Origin: Bacillota bacterium
GTDB lineage: Bacteria; Bacillota; UBA4882; UBA8346
Direction: 5' to 3'
Length of the DNA: 64,000 nt
NCBI GenBank assembly: GCA_023417475.1
Contig: JAEZFP010000028.1
Span: 48,957 to 112,956, forward strand
Of the stretch, positions 42,301-50,920 are shown one piece after another. The translations under genes and the position numbers were made by a program. The notes under the pieces were generated by a model. It had not been told where the DNA came from. It worked only from the letters and a program-made list of their open reading frames with translations, and did not search any database. Every line of letters begins with the position of its first letter. The stretch's first letter is position 1.

Positions 42301-44506
42301 AATAATTGATTACCGCAGCGTTAATAATTTTATCATTGGACAAACGGATTCGAATCGCATATGGTTTATCCGGCTCCATACTGACCGGTTTGTCGAGCCG
42401 TATGGTCTTGGCTGTGGCTGTGACGACCCGGCCGCCATTGCCCCAGGACGGAATATCATGCTGGACCAATACCACGTCGCCGATGGTGCAGGCAATGCTA
42501 TCGACATCGGCCGACCACGAACAGGTCCGCCGGTTGTATTGATTGACCTTCAACAAATATTGACCGTGGCGGAATGCCTGATCCAAGGTGACGCAACCTT
42601 GGAGGGTTAGCTGAGTTGGATTTTGCACGGTCGTCGCCAGATTATAATCGGCGGAGTAGACCGTGACGGTGTCCCGCTGATAATCTTTGTCCTTGTTGAA
42701 AAAGGTCACTTCGATGGCGTTGGCGCGATCTTTGATGTCGGAAAACTGTTCGCTGAAGGAGTTGAGGATCATATTGGACATATTGAACAGTTGCACTGGA
42801 GCGCCGGGTTGATCGCAAATACAACTGTAACGCGTTCCTTTCAGGAAAACATTACCCCGGCCCAAGGGGGCGATCAATCGTAAGGCCTCCCAAAGGTTCT
42901 GCGCCGTATCCAGGATGATATTGACCCGTAACTTCCGCTCGGGCAATACCGTACCATCGGGTTGCATCCCGTCGCAAAAATTGGCCCATTCTTTAAAAGC
43001 CTGATAATCAATGCGATCGTGCTGTACCCCGCGGACCACCTCGTAAACTTTTTGGTTATCCTGTAAATCGGTCAATTTGTACATGCGGTTGATTAACCAA
43101 TAACATGCCCAAGCCGGATTATCGGCATCCCGTTCCTGGTATGCTCCTTCTTTTGGATTCGCCTCATCGGGAATCCATACCCAAACTTTCGAACGGGTTT
43201 GAACCCAGGATACCGAGGGTACTCCGCCTGACAACTGATCGGTAGCCAATGCCTTCAATCCCAGCAGCACTTTGTTGGGACGGACCAGATCATCCTGAAT
43301 CACCTGCGCGACGCTGGACCAGACGACCATTACATCATCGGGTTTGCTTAACAGGGTAACCTGTAAATCATATTGACCCGTCGGCAGATCCTCGATGGGA
43401 ATCGTCCGTTTTAAAGCGGACTGGGTGGCTTCGTTAAAGGTGACCACCGCTTCGGTGGAGTCTTTCGGATAATAGTCGAGCCAAGGATTATTCCCGGTTT
43501 GATTGTGCATACGATATTGAACTTTCAACGACACCGTGGCCGTTTTACGTTTGCCGTTATCATTAATCCGGTAGATGCCCGCCGGGAAGTCGAGAATCAG
43601 CTCCAATCGCTGAACATTGTCGCCGGTGGTGGTGACTTTGACTCCCTGATCGGTGACCGTCTGATTTACCGGCTGCTCAATATAGGAATTGTCGAAACCG
43701 GGAATGATGTTTTGATTATTCACTCCGGCCCGTTTAAACACTTGGACATCCCGGTAGTTCTCCAACGGATTGTTATTAATGAGAATTTCGGCGATTCCGG
43801 AGACCCGGTCTACTTCGCCGTCTTGATTATTGAATTCGGCCTTCTGGTCATAATCGCAATAACCCTCGCCGCCGGAAAGGAGCAGATTCAGATATTGCTT
43901 GCTTTCGTCGGAAGTGATGTGCGACTGCAGTAACTGACCGCCGGTCCGGACCGAACCGAAGACAATCGGAATGGCGTTGCCTTGTCCCGATTGAGTCTGC
44001 ACTCCGCTCCAACCATAAGTCGGGCTCTCCGGCTTTTCGGGTTTAGGCGGCGGAAACCAGTGGCTGATGGCGCGACTGCCGACCATTTGGGTAGCCATGG
44101 CGGCAAGCGATCCGGCAAGTGAATATCCTACCTGACCAGCTTCTACTGCAGCTCCAATAGTTGTATATACTCCATTCGAGATTGAATTTACAACCATAGC
44201 CCCGACCCCCATCGAGACTACCATCAGTGCGACCATCGCCACCATCGAGGCAATATTCTTCCCACCACCGCCACCGCCGCCTCCCGCAACTTTCGGGACG
44301 GCGGCGATATAGTCACCTGGGCGGAGCGATGCAGCCTCCGGAACCACCTCGCCGTTGCGAACAAAATGATACGCTTCGGACTCGATGAACAACGGCTGAA
44401 AGTAAGCCGCCGCCGGCCGGTCGGGCACCCAGTCGACGATTTGTAAAACCCGCTCCCGTTCGACATCGAACGGGTTTTTGATCAAAATTAACGTTATTTT
44501 ATTCAT
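39353..44506 (-). CDS. Tail tip attachment protein J-like, with fibronectin type III repeats
   Basis: 1717 residues with GAGGTGATTTC before ATG. Residues ~1-75 resemble the ubiquitin-like gpI/gpK-adjacent domain (RNGEVVPEAASLRPGDYIAAVP); a glycine run and membrane-like helix (MVAMVALMVVSMGVGAMV) follow. The J core spans ~160-880 (IPIVFGSVRTGGQLLQS; NPLENYRDVQVFKRAGVN). From ~900 to 1480 there are about six fibronectin type III units (for example NLILTWPEIDAASNPDLRGYEVRVG; repeated YEIRxGxxWExG). The C-terminal part is a beta-rich binding domain. J forms the tip of siphovirus tails and carries host recognition. The repeats are nearly as regular as those of gpJ homologues. Confidence 0.88.
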   Translation of the reverse strand: MNKITLILIKNPFDVERERVLQIVDWVPDRPAAAYFQPLFIESEAYHFVRNGEVVPEAASLRPGDYIAAVPKVAGGGGGGGGKNIASMVAMVALMVVSMGVGAMVVNSISNGVYTTIGAAVEAGQVGYSLAGSLAAMATQMVGSRAISHWFPPPKPEKPESPTYGWSGVQTQSGQGNAIPIVFGSVRTGGQLLQSHITSDESKQYLNLLLSGGEGYCDYDQKAEFNNQDGEVDRVSGIAEILINNNPLENYRDVQVFKRAGVNNQNIIPGFDNSYIEQPVNQTVTDQGVKVTTTGDNVQRLELILDFPAGIYRINDNGKRKTATVSLKVQYRMHNQTGNNPWLDYYPKDSTEAVVTFNEATQSALKRTIPIEDLPTGQYDLQVTLLSKPDDVMVVWSSVAQVIQDDLVRPNKVLLGLKALATDQLSGGVPSVSWVQTRSKVWVWIPDEANPKEGAYQERDADNPAWACYWLINRMYKLTDLQDNQKVYEVVRGVQHDRIDYQAFKEWANFCDGMQPDGTVLPERKLRVNIILDTAQNLWEALRLIAPLGRGNVFLKGTRYSCICDQPGAPVQLFNMSNMILNSFSEQFSDIKDRANAIEVTFFNKDKDYQRDTVTVYSADYNLATTVQNPTQLTLQGCVTLDQAFRHGQYLLKVNQYNRRTCSWSADVDSIACTIGDVVLVQHDIPSWGNGGRVVTATAKTIRLDKPVSMEPDKPYAIRIRLSNDKIINAAVINYCPPNELQYETDLIEVVTPFNVGEIPVAPDLYLFGEVNKVAKPFKILSITKDHLNQRRKITALEYNEAVYEPEEEVPVINYSVPAVSINGVIVSHHIDEAGGIWLDLAWDTPRNMYFGAQIVIDNHMAGRVGAMTNRYSTLVGVAKEYSIGIAALDRFGNPGRMATLSYTATDKPAPRDVTNVQLQENTYVLRDGTVLSDILVSFEPSGEPVRQYNVYYQLDNRGDWNSVGSTPTKSLLIKSLPNTQSIKVKVCTVDRLDNASAGAYSELYHFTGKSDPPSDVKSITVTQDEYNRSNLILTWPEIDAASNPDLRGYEVRVGDTWEAGRPISGVIYGLSTNYSITSGNENPQRFWIKSLDNSGNYSVNAVSATVSVNLKPNCPASGKMALDPNDRTNLILTWDAVADKDLACYEVYQGTTISPENFVGETKETTYRIKLVASRSYNFIIRSRNIAGFTSNTLNISGNVMIEPPDVTGFGVTQQSLDRSKIRFSWQQPNDKDVAYYEIRAGKSWEEGSLIATGISGLFYDAIITEEEVKTYWLKAISNGGNYSQDPAVVSAGFGLNPTTPTGLVITQDPNDKSNLTIAWQRIPDQDVNEYVVKVGNEWGTAVEIARTKESRMGWKPPVSGDYKFLLKAINIAGYESDEQSASSYIKLEPANVEQFKLAQNGEQVIAGWEKLAEPDVIGYEIREGTQFENGVLIATGITGTTFAIPVSMETNYSYHIKAINRSGRFSQAADSGTITVTNLPPKNVIFSYDEIQLQNGTHANTEFGQNSTNFSNFGVESGKIRFSDYPTIKFNEVGGKVVLKLKAVNGVYPASGTYTCLRKDLGQVLTANVSAQFISSVILSSGISAKLQYRTSTDGVNWVEWKDFVPAKLTFRYLDFRVELKSTNSLKTPEVNVFQESIDVPDIDKYGSNIAVAVGGTDILYGHTYWQAPSVSPTAIGSGLRTELVSVSADRFRVKVLNFAGTDVGGKINWIAKGF

Positions 44507-44510
44507 GAAA

Positions 44511-44906
44511 TCACCTCGGAAGATAATAGCCGATCACGGCATTTTTCCAATAAGGATGGTCCAGCCGCTCAATGCAGGAGCAGGTCTTGGCGCGGGCGTG
44601 GATGAAACGCTCCCCGCCGATATAGACTCCGACATGGTTCCCGACCGGTGAATTGAATTTCATAAAGATCAAACAGGGAACCGGTAAGTCCCCGGGGGAA
44701 AGCTCCCGCCAAGCGCCTTGATATTGCCGGTAGGCGTTAAAAATTGCCGCTTGATCCAAAGCGTTCACCCGGTAATCGGGGACGGCGATGCCGAAACGCC
44801 GGAATACTTCGCCGGCCAGTCCCCAACAATCATAGGAATCCGGTCCCCTGCCTCCGTCGGCAAACGGTTTGCCAATCAGATCATCGAGGCGGGGTTGCGG
44901 ATGCAT
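44511..44906 (-). CDS. Tail tip peptidase K-like (NlpC/P60)
   Basis: 131 residues from ATG 44906, preceded by GGGAGGATTTT. C40 peptidase signatures: SYDCWGLAGEVFRRFG with catalytic Cys27 and GNHVGVYIGGERFIHA with His. Cleaves peptide crosslinks of the wall near the tail tip. Lambda gpK also has a JAB domain, which is absent here. It overlaps L by 26 bp and lies 4 bp before J. Confidence 0.88.
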   Translation of the reverse strand: MHPQPRLDDLIGKPFADGGRGPDSYDCWGLAGEVFRRFGIAVPDYRVNALDQAAIFNAYRQYQGAWRELSPGDLPVPCLIFMKFNSPVGNHVGVYIGGERFIHARAKTCSCIERLDHPYWKNAVIGYYLPR

Positions 44907-45543
44907 AAAATCCTCCCACACTAAGCGTTGGCTCGCCGCCAAACCGCGCCGAATTTTCGAGCGAACGGCAACTATCCAGCGTATGGTGGCACTGTTCGTC
45001 GCCGGTGTAACCGCATTCCTCGTCCTTCCATTGATAGGGACAGAAGTCCGCCATATAGCGGCGCATCGGAACCCGTTGATTGGTCGAAAAATCGGCGCCC
45101 AGAGTAAAGGTAACCCAAGTAGCGTCGGCTTTGGTCTGCTGCACCGTAAAGGTCTCTTCCAGTTCGGCCGCGTCGGACTGCAAGTGTCCGGCGTGGACGA
45201 TCCGGAAGATCACTTCCGTGCCGGTCGCCCCATCGGTCTCCTCCAGATAGCGGGAGATGGTCCGGTCGATATTACAGACCCGCAGGTCAACCCGGGAGAG
45301 CTCCTTGCCGTCTTCGGTAATCTCATCCAGTTGGAAGGGGAATCCGATCCATCTCTGGCCCCGCCAGTCAATGTCTTCATTGTTATGGACCACCCGGATC
45401 ACGGTCATGTCATTTTCTTCCCCGGTCTCTGTTTGGTTGACTGCTTGCTTGGTTGGAATGCTGATCTCCAGCAAGACCAGGAAGGGACTGTCGTTAACGA
45501 TCCGGTTCTTTTCTTGAATAATGTCGGGATTAAGTTCGAACAT
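44881..45543 (-). CDS. Minor tail protein L-like with Fe-S cysteine cluster
   Basis: 220 residues with AGGGAGGTCACT before ATG. The C-terminal third has CPYQWKDEECGYTGDEQCHHTLDSC, the four-Cys pattern of lambda gpL that binds an iron-sulfur cluster, then RFGGEPTL as in the family. N-terminal part beta-rich. Forms the distal tail ring between tube and J. Its position before K and J is that of lambda. Confidence 0.85.
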   Translation of the reverse strand: MFELNPDIIQEKNRIVNDSPFLVLLEISIPTKQAVNQTETGEENDMTVIRVVHNNEDIDWRGQRWIGFPFQLDEITEDGKELSRVDLRVCNIDRTISRYLEETDGATGTEVIFRIVHAGHLQSDAAELEETFTVQQTKADATWVTFTLGADFSTNQRVPMRRYMADFCPYQWKDEECGYTGDEQCHHTLDSCRSLENSARFGGEPTLSVGGFYASATPPR

Positions 45544-45620
45544 AGTGACCTCCCTTTCAATCGTTCCTAATTATTTGACGAATCGCACCTCAATCCAGGT
45601 GCTTTTCCTTAATGCATCCT

Positions 45621-46124
45621 CTATCCGTTGCCATCTCTTTCCGGCCCCGCTTGAACCGGGGCAACCCCGGCCGGATCGTTCAGCCGCCCCTGAATGGCCC
45701 GCATCACTTGGTCGAGAATGGGCAGCTCCTGCCCTTTGGCCCGGCCGATCGCCTGGAGATTCTCCAGGATTGAGTAGCTCTCGGTGAACAGGATAAAGCC
45801 TTCAATGGCGGCCCGGATAAACAGGGTCAGCTCGGCCTGGCTGCATTGGTAGCCCAACGCCAGCAGGAAAAGGTAAGTCCCCAGTTTGACCAATCCGTGA
45901 TAAAGCCGCCGGCTGTTGGGCCGTTCGGCCGGATTGATCCAGGCGTTGTAAAAACCGCTGGCGGTATCGGCCAGCCACAAAAAGATCACCGCGCCGTAGA
46001 CGGGGCGGAAAGCGGCCCCGAACAACAGCTTCAACAGCCATAGTCCGAGTCCCGTCAGGACTTTGACCATCGGGAACTCGACAATCCGCTGCCAGATGTG
46101 GAGCAGTAATGCTTTATCGTCCAT
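45621..46124 (-). CDS. Phage holin (holin_4_1/TcdE type)
   Basis: 167 residues from ATG 46124, preceded by GGGAGGG; an upstream GTG lacks a site. Three to four hydrophobic segments (VLTGLGLWLLKLLFG; VYGAVIFLWLADTASGFYNAW; LVKLGTYLFLLALGYQC) with the holin_4_1 pattern ADTASGFYNAW and SYSILENLQAIGR. Forms holes in the inner membrane that release the amidase. The gene sits between M and L of the tail module, an unusual place. Two small genes precede it. Confidence 0.86.
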   Translation of the reverse strand: MDDKALLLHIWQRIVEFPMVKVLTGLGLWLLKLLFGAAFRPVYGAVIFLWLADTASGFYNAWINPAERPNSRRLYHGLVKLGTYLFLLALGYQCSQAELTLFIRAAIEGFILFTESYSILENLQAIGRAKGQELPILDQVMRAIQGRLNDPAGVAPVQAGPERDGNG

Positions 46125-46257
46125 CGCGAACCCTCCCGTCCCGGGCGGGTTCACCGCGCCGGTCTTGCCGTTCGGGCCGTTCCGGCGTCACGGCGGCGGT
46201 CGGTGTCCGCCATAATTCTTGAAGTACTTGAGTCTGATAGTAAAATGCTTGCTTCAT
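46114..46257 (-). CDS. 47-residue protein in the tail operon (XkdX-size)
   Basis: ATG 46257 with TAGGAGCG 7 bases upstream. MKQAFYYQTQVLQELWRTP then an Arg/Pro-rich tail. The position before a holin and the size recall XkdX-like proteins, but no clear motif match. Overlaps the holin by 11 bp. Confidence 0.5.
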   Translation of the reverse strand: MKQAFYYQTQVLQELWRTPTAAVTPERPERQDRRGEPARDGRVRDGR

Positions 46258-46282
46258 GGGTATCGCTCCTACAATCGCTTCT

Positions 46283-46501
46283 TCAACAGGGCTCGGTCGG
46301 CTTGGTTTCGACAACCGCTTGGCCTACCGCCCCCAGCATCACGTCGCGGCGGCGCGGGAAACGTTCGGCGACCCGCTGCCGCCAGGCGGCGAATTCTTCC
46401 GCCCCGGCCTCCCGGTCCTTCAACCGGATGAACTCGCAGACCAATTCGGCGACCGCTTCCCGCTCAGCTGGGGTGAGTTGCCGCTCGGATGCTTCCATCA
46501 T
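46283..46501 (-). CDS. Small helical protein in the tail operon
   Basis: 72 residues from ATG 46501, preceded by AAAGGTGG. Charged helices (QLTPAEREAVAELVCEFIRLKDREAGAEEFAAWRQ). No family recognised. In frame with the operon, between M and the 47-residue gene. Confidence 0.5.
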   Translation of the reverse strand: MMEASERQLTPAEREAVAELVCEFIRLKDREAGAEEFAAWRQRVAERFPRRRDVMLGAVGQAVVETKPTEPC

Positions 46502-46598
46502 GGCAATGCCACCTTTCCAATGTTTAAATCGGGAAAAACCAAAGGGCGGCAAGCTGCCGCCCCGATGGTATCTGATACTGCCTTTTAATTCCCGTAAC

Positions 46599-46952
46599 TT
46601 ACACCTCGCGCAAGGTCACTTCACCGGACCAGAGGCCGGGGGCGATATTTTTGAACGCCTGCTTCTCGACAAACCGTACGGTATATGGAGCACCGCCAGT
46701 TACCGGGTGGGTCCATTGGAACGCCAAGCTTTGACCTTTAACAGTATTACGCCAAAAGTTAATCAGCGCTTGGTAATCGGCGTCCGATAAAGCATTCCAA
46801 CTGAGCACCCATTTGCCGCGCGAGCGGGTGAAGCGGGGCCGGCTGATTTGGGAACCGTCCTCAAAATCACTGGTCATCCCGACATCCTCCCACTCCTCGG
46901 TTAACGGATAGACCGGTTTGGCGATATTGGGAAAACTAATAGTTTGACTCAT
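46599..46952 (-). CDS. Minor tail protein M-like
   Basis: 117 residues. RPRFTRSRGKWVLSWNALSDADYQALINFWRNTVKGQSLAFQW and a terminal strand LWSGEVTLREV match the phage minor tail (gpM) domain that joins tube and tip. Six bases separate it from the tape measure stop, and it precedes L, as in lambda. Confidence 0.75.
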   Translation of the reverse strand: MSQTISFPNIAKPVYPLTEEWEDVGMTSDFEDGSQISRPRFTRSRGKWVLSWNALSDADYQALINFWRNTVKGQSLAFQWTHPVTGGAPYTVRFVEKQAFKNIAPGLWSGEVTLREV

Positions 46953-46958
46953 TTTCGC

Positions 46959-48539
46959 TTACCTCCCCGCATAAATGACATCGCGTACGCCGCCGACGTT
47001 GCGCGCCAAAGCGTCCAACCAGACGTCGACCACGTAACGTTGGCCGTCAAAGTGCGACTCCTGTTTGGCTGAGACCTGTTGGCCGCTGTTGTTGATCACG
47101 TTGACCGTGACCGACGGCGCGGTCGCGTCGGAGTCGGCCAAACCGCCCAACTTGTGATTGGGAATGATATTGCCTGATGTGTTCGGTACGAAGACTTCCG
47201 GACCGCGTTCACCAACGATGTAGGTGCTGCCGCCATTAACAGGACCACCTTCGGCGCGACCGAACCAACTGAAGCTATTTAAGATATTTTCGGCCAACAT
47301 CTTCGATAACTGGCTGGTTATTTGGCTAGTTAATGATTGTAAGATGCTATCGGCGAAACTCTTGAAATAATCGCCAAAATTCTTCATTTTACCCGCCAGA
47401 GCGTCATTGAAGATATTGTTCAGCATATTTTCCATCGGCTGTTTAGCCCGTTCCTTCAGGTTGGACCAGACGTCTTTGGTACTACCGGTAGTGCCTGTAC
47501 CATTACCGGCGCCCGTAGCCGCGTTGCCGGTTTGGGTGTTGTTATTATCATTTCCGCTAGATGCAGTAGAACCGGTTTTAGTAGTGGCATCTTCATTTAA
47601 GGCGTTTTCGAAATACTTGGTAATTGCATCGGTCAACGCTTCAAATTTGGTTGTGACATCTTTGAAGGCTTCGTTGACTGCCTCACTGAAACTAAAGTTC
47701 TCTTCAGTAGTTTCAGATTCAGCTTCATTCGTTTCAGGTTTAATATTCGAATCTGCCAAGTTTTGAACTGCTGTTGCCACATTGTTTAAAGAATCAGTCA
47801 TTCCATTAAAAACACTCGCGACATTATTAATGCTATCCGCAATCAAAGAATTGTCTTTGTTAGTACTATTTCCATTACTTGCAACTCCAGATTGGCCTTT
47901 TAACTTGGCATTAACTGCATTTAATACATCTTCCATTTTCCTTTTTAAATCCGGAATTAATTTATTTTTAATATCCGGAATCATTAAAACGGAATTTTTT
48001 AATTGAAAATCAAAACTTGCTCCTTCTGCTTGCTTACTTGTTTCGGACAACTTACGTTGATTAGCTCCTGCTGGTCCTGAAAGCGTTACTACTGCATTAT
48101 TCAAGTATGAGGCTTTTACGTCATATGAAGCAGTAAGCGGAACTTTAATTAGACCATCTTTAATCCCTTGATTTAAACGTTCTTCTCGATCTTTCTGCTT
48201 TTCAACTTCGGATTTTTTGGTATCTTTATCAATATTTTGAATATCCGTAACGATCTTTTGCAATGGGTTTAATTTACTTGTTTGTTGTGCAAGAATTTTT
48301 TCAAGGTCAGTACAACTTTTTTTGAGTTTGTCAGCTACACTTTTGAATTCCGCTAATGTTTTAGGCTCTTCATCCTGCTTAGTCGCAAAATCATAAATGA
48401 AGCTTGATGCTAAGCTAACCCCAACGTCCATAGCAAGGCCCGCTAAAAAACCTGCAGGAGTAAGTTTAGTAGCTTTTGCCGCCGTATTAACAATTGTAAT
48501 AACATTCTTAGTTAAATTAATGTTAGTTATGTTCCCCAC
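46959..48539 (-). CDS. Tail tape measure protein (short, H-like)
   Basis: 526 residues from GTG 48539, which directly abuts the TGA of the T frame; AAAGGAGGGGG lies just upstream. N-terminal hydrophobic helices (FLAGLAMDVGVSLASSFI), long helical middle, a low-complexity Thr/Asn/Gly stretch at ~330-360, and the C-terminal tape-measure motif RAEGGPVNGGSTYIVGERGPE followed by FVPN. Tape measure length sets tail length; ~1.5 angstrom per residue gives roughly 80 nm. The gene is more AT-rich than the tube and terminator genes. Confidence 0.82.
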   Translation of the reverse strand: MGNITNINLTKNVITIVNTAAKATKLTPAGFLAGLAMDVGVSLASSFIYDFATKQDEEPKTLAEFKSVADKLKKSCTDLEKILAQQTSKLNPLQKIVTDIQNIDKDTKKSEVEKQKDREERLNQGIKDGLIKVPLTASYDVKASYLNNAVVTLSGPAGANQRKLSETSKQAEGASFDFQLKNSVLMIPDIKNKLIPDLKRKMEDVLNAVNAKLKGQSGVASNGNSTNKDNSLIADSINNVASVFNGMTDSLNNVATAVQNLADSNIKPETNEAESETTEENFSFSEAVNEAFKDVTTKFEALTDAITKYFENALNEDATTKTGSTASSGNDNNNTQTGNAATGAGNGTGTTGSTKDVWSNLKERAKQPMENMLNNIFNDALAGKMKNFGDYFKSFADSILQSLTSQITSQLSKMLAENILNSFSWFGRAEGGPVNGGSTYIVGERGPEVFVPNTSGNIIPNHKLGGLADSDATAPSVTVNVINNSGQQVSAKQESHFDGQRYVVDVWLDALARNVGGVRDVIYAGR

Positions 48540-49123
48540 TCATCCATCCCCCTCCTTTCTTTGTCTGTCAAGCTCATAGCGCTCCAAAATCCGTAACTTC
48601 TGATATAATGCCGGCGTGACGTCGATCTGATTGACCGCGGCGATCTGGAAGACCGCCGGGTAGTCCAGCCCGATCAGGCAACCGAAACCGACCCGCCATT
48701 GCGTGTTGGCCAAAGACCATAAACGCCAGACGGCGCAGTTGGCGGAGTCCAGTTCGGGGCAGCGGTCGGCGCAGCCGGCGCAGTCCGTTGCGGCGGCCTG
48801 CTCCCGGTGTTGACGGCAGAGGACGCAGTATTGATTGCGACCCTCTGCCCACCAGGACCAGACCGTTAGGAGTTTTTTTCCTCAGCGCCCGACACCGTGT
48901 AGGTCAACTGATAGGTTTTGGTCGCCAGCTCCAGACAGGCCGAGTAGGGGACGGCGGCAAAATCGTGACTGGCATAGACATGATCCAGCATCCAGTCGAC
49001 CATCTCGGCGTTGACCTTCATGGTCAGGTCGTTCTCGATAAACGCCGGATCTAAGCCGGCGGCGCGTAAGGCTTTGATTTCGCTCCGGGTCAGCGCCCGG
49101 GCTTTCGGTAAGGTCCCGTTCAT
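48540..49123 (-). CDS. Tail assembly chaperone GT (by -1 frameshift)
   Basis: Reading G to the A AAA AAC site and slipping back one base opens a ~110-codon frame ending at TGA 48540-48542, next to the tape measure start. The T part has six Cys in ~35 residues (CVLC, DCAGCADRC, NCAVW), then GLIGLDYPAVFQIA-type helices. In lambda the fused GT protein binds the tape measure and recruits tube subunits. Length, position and heptamer all match the known scheme; the Cys cluster, perhaps zinc-binding, is not usual. Confidence 0.78.
48866..49123 (-). CDS. Tail assembly chaperone G
   Basis: 85 residues (LPKARALTRSEIKALRAAGLDPAFIENDLTMK...), ending KNS at TAA 48866. Helical, acidic, in the position of lambda gpG between tube and tape measure. 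The stop comes two codons after the slippery site. The 215-bp gap upstream (49124-49339) holds a hairpin of CCCCCTC/GAGGGGG type but no gene. Confidence 0.75.
   Translation of the reverse strand: MNGTLPKARALTRSEIKALRAAGLDPAFIENDLTMKVNAEMVDWMLDHVYASHDFAAVPYSACLELATKTYQLTYTVSGAEEKNS
48872..48878 (-). promoter_or_regulatory. Slippery heptamer A AAA AAC
   Basis: In the G frame the codons are GAA AAA AAC TCC TAA, so the heptamer is correctly phased for a -1 slip just before the G stop. Confidence 0.8.
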
Positions 49124-49339
49124 TCTGAAAAATCCTCCTTATGATCGTTGCATTATCCAATGATAATTAGTTGTTAGTTTTTAGTTCCTGGTTCTTCGTC
49201 CTTTTTTCGTACAATCGCTCATGGCGCCCCCTCGCTGCGTCGTCGGAGAGAGGGGGATTGTACCATGTTTCGGCCGGCACCGTCGGGCCGCAGGGGGGTG
49301 AGTCGCGCCTCTTCACGGAGACTGCCTTGGCAATCCCGC

Positions 49340-50287
49340 TTATAAATAACTCACCTGTCCGTTCTTCAAGGTCGCCACAACAGCCGCGTTTTGGGCGTTG
49401 TTAGCGAAGAAAGCCCGGTACGGCAGATCGATCAGGATACCTTTGGAACCTTCGATGCCGGGGGAGTTCCGTTCGTAGACCACTTCCGGGAGGAGCAACT
49501 CCAGGCTGTGGGCGCCGTTGGTCAACTTAAACGACAGCGAGGACTCGGTGCCGTTCAAGGCTTTGTCGAGCAGCGTTTTGCTGTCGAAGAACGCCTTGAT
49601 GTTGCCGGAGATCTTCAGCAGACCTTCGGGAAGTTCGCTGCGGCAGCCGGCGTTGCCCAAGGCGTAGTTGTCGCCTTCCAGACCGAACTCAATGTTGACG
49701 GTGGCGTTGGTGACGGTGGCGATGTTGGCCCCGCCTTCCTGGATGGTGGCTTGATAGTTGCTGAAACGGCTAAAGGCCGGACTGGTCGGAGTCGCCGCGA
49801 AAGTTGCGGTGGCCACGGTCTCCTTGGCGCCCAGGACGTCGATGTTGGCGACCAATTCGGCGTCGCCGCCCAAGGCCAGGCCGAACTTCGAGACTTTGCA
49901 GCCGTTGAAGAGCTCATAGACGCCGATATCGGTGAAGCCTTGCTCCAGCGCCAACGACGGTTGGGTTAATCCGGGTTTGAAGACGTGGGTGTACGGGTCG
50001 GCCGAACCGGTGGTGGTCGGCGCGCCAAACATCGCTTTCAACCAGTAACCGATCGCCACTTCATCGACGGGGACTACGATCGCGCCCGAGACGTCGACGT
50101 TGCCGCGCAACGGTTCCGACGGGTCGCGCCGGCCGGTGATGGTGTTGGTGTCGACCAAGTTTTGTTTCGATTTGACCTGCGCGGTATTGACCGGGAGTTT
50201 GATCCCGGCCGGGCTGGCCGGGGTTTGGCCGTAGGCGGACTCGAACGCCGCGACCAATTGAGCTTTAAAACCTTTTGCTTGCGCCAT
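49340..50287 (-). CDS. Major tail tube protein (V-like)
   Basis: 315 residues with TAGGAGGTCATTTTAACA before ATG. Beta-rich with an N-terminal segment FKAQLVAAFESAYGQTPASPAGIKLPVN and a paired beta core with LGGDAELVANIDVLG, typical of siphovirus tube proteins that stack as hexamers. It is the right size for a tube protein with an added domain, and lies between terminator and chaperone genes as in lambda. Confidence 0.8.
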   Translation of the reverse strand: MAQAKGFKAQLVAAFESAYGQTPASPAGIKLPVNTAQVKSKQNLVDTNTITGRRDPSEPLRGNVDVSGAIVVPVDEVAIGYWLKAMFGAPTTTGSADPYTHVFKPGLTQPSLALEQGFTDIGVYELFNGCKVSKFGLALGGDAELVANIDVLGAKETVATATFAATPTSPAFSRFSNYQATIQEGGANIATVTNATVNIEFGLEGDNYALGNAGCRSELPEGLLKISGNIKAFFDSKTLLDKALNGTESSLSFKLTNGAHSLELLLPEVVYERNSPGIEGSKGILIDLPYRAFFANNAQNAAVVATLKNGQVSYL

Positions 50288-50302
50288 TGTTAAAATGACC
50301 TC

Positions 50303-50785
50303 CTAATATACGATATTTCCGCCCAGGGCGGGTACGAGGTAAATCTTCGCTTCCAAACTCCCCTCGAAACGGGGGAGGGTGAGGCTCTCCGCAGCCGGAA
50401 GTTGATACTTCACGTAAGAGAGCGGGTGTTCGGCGCTGGCTGACGCCAACTCGGCCAGGATCAGTTGACCCAGGCGGTCGCAATCGGCCAGGCCGGCCAG
50501 TTCGGTGACGGCGCCGGCGACGGTTTGCGCGGAGTTGACAATCGCCCAGCGCACCAAGACGGTGTAACGGTACTGCCGGTATTCGGTCCCTTCGGTCTTG
50601 CGGACCGGCTGGATCACGATGAACGGGCAGTCCTCGTCCTGCGGCGGCGCGGCGGCGTCAATCCCGAGGTAGATCCGGGGCGGCTTGCCAAACCGGGTCT
50701 GGCAAAAATCGTTCAGCGCCGCGCCGGCCTGCAAGCGGTCGCGCCACCGGGCCACGATATCGGAGAGTAAAATGCCTGGAATCAT
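50303..50785 (-). CDS. Tail terminator/completion protein (U-like)
   Basis: 160 residues from ATG 50785, preceded by AAGGAAG. MIPGILLSDIVARWRDRL, CPFIVIQPVRK and YRQYRYTVLVRWAIV give the alpha/beta pattern of tail-terminator proteins that cap the tube. Position directly before the tube gene supports this. The family match is moderate. Confidence 0.6.
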   Translation of the reverse strand: MIPGILLSDIVARWRDRLQAGAALNDFCQTRFGKPPRIYLGIDAAAPPQDEDCPFIVIQPVRKTEGTEYRQYRYTVLVRWAIVNSAQTVAGAVTELAGLADCDRLGQLILAELASASAEHPLSYVKYQLPAAESLTLPRFEGSLEAKIYLVPALGGNIVY

Positions 50786-50920
50786 TGGCTTCCTTCCCTT
50801 CCGTCGCTCCCTTGCGGCGAGCGACAAACTTCAATAAAAAAAATCACAAACCGGCCCGCTGACTGCCGGCCCAAAATAATGATTGTGGGAGCCCGTTTCA
50901 GGGGCCGGTTTGAATTGTGG

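Noticed and set aside
44869..45570. A 233-residue plus-strand frame opposite the L gene
   Set aside because: It is antisense to L and K, which carry catalytic and Fe-S motifs, and it has no ribosome site.
48574..48852. A 92-residue minus-strand frame between G and the tape measure
   Set aside because: It is an Arg-rich shadow of the T frame, which has the better start mechanism, composition and end point.
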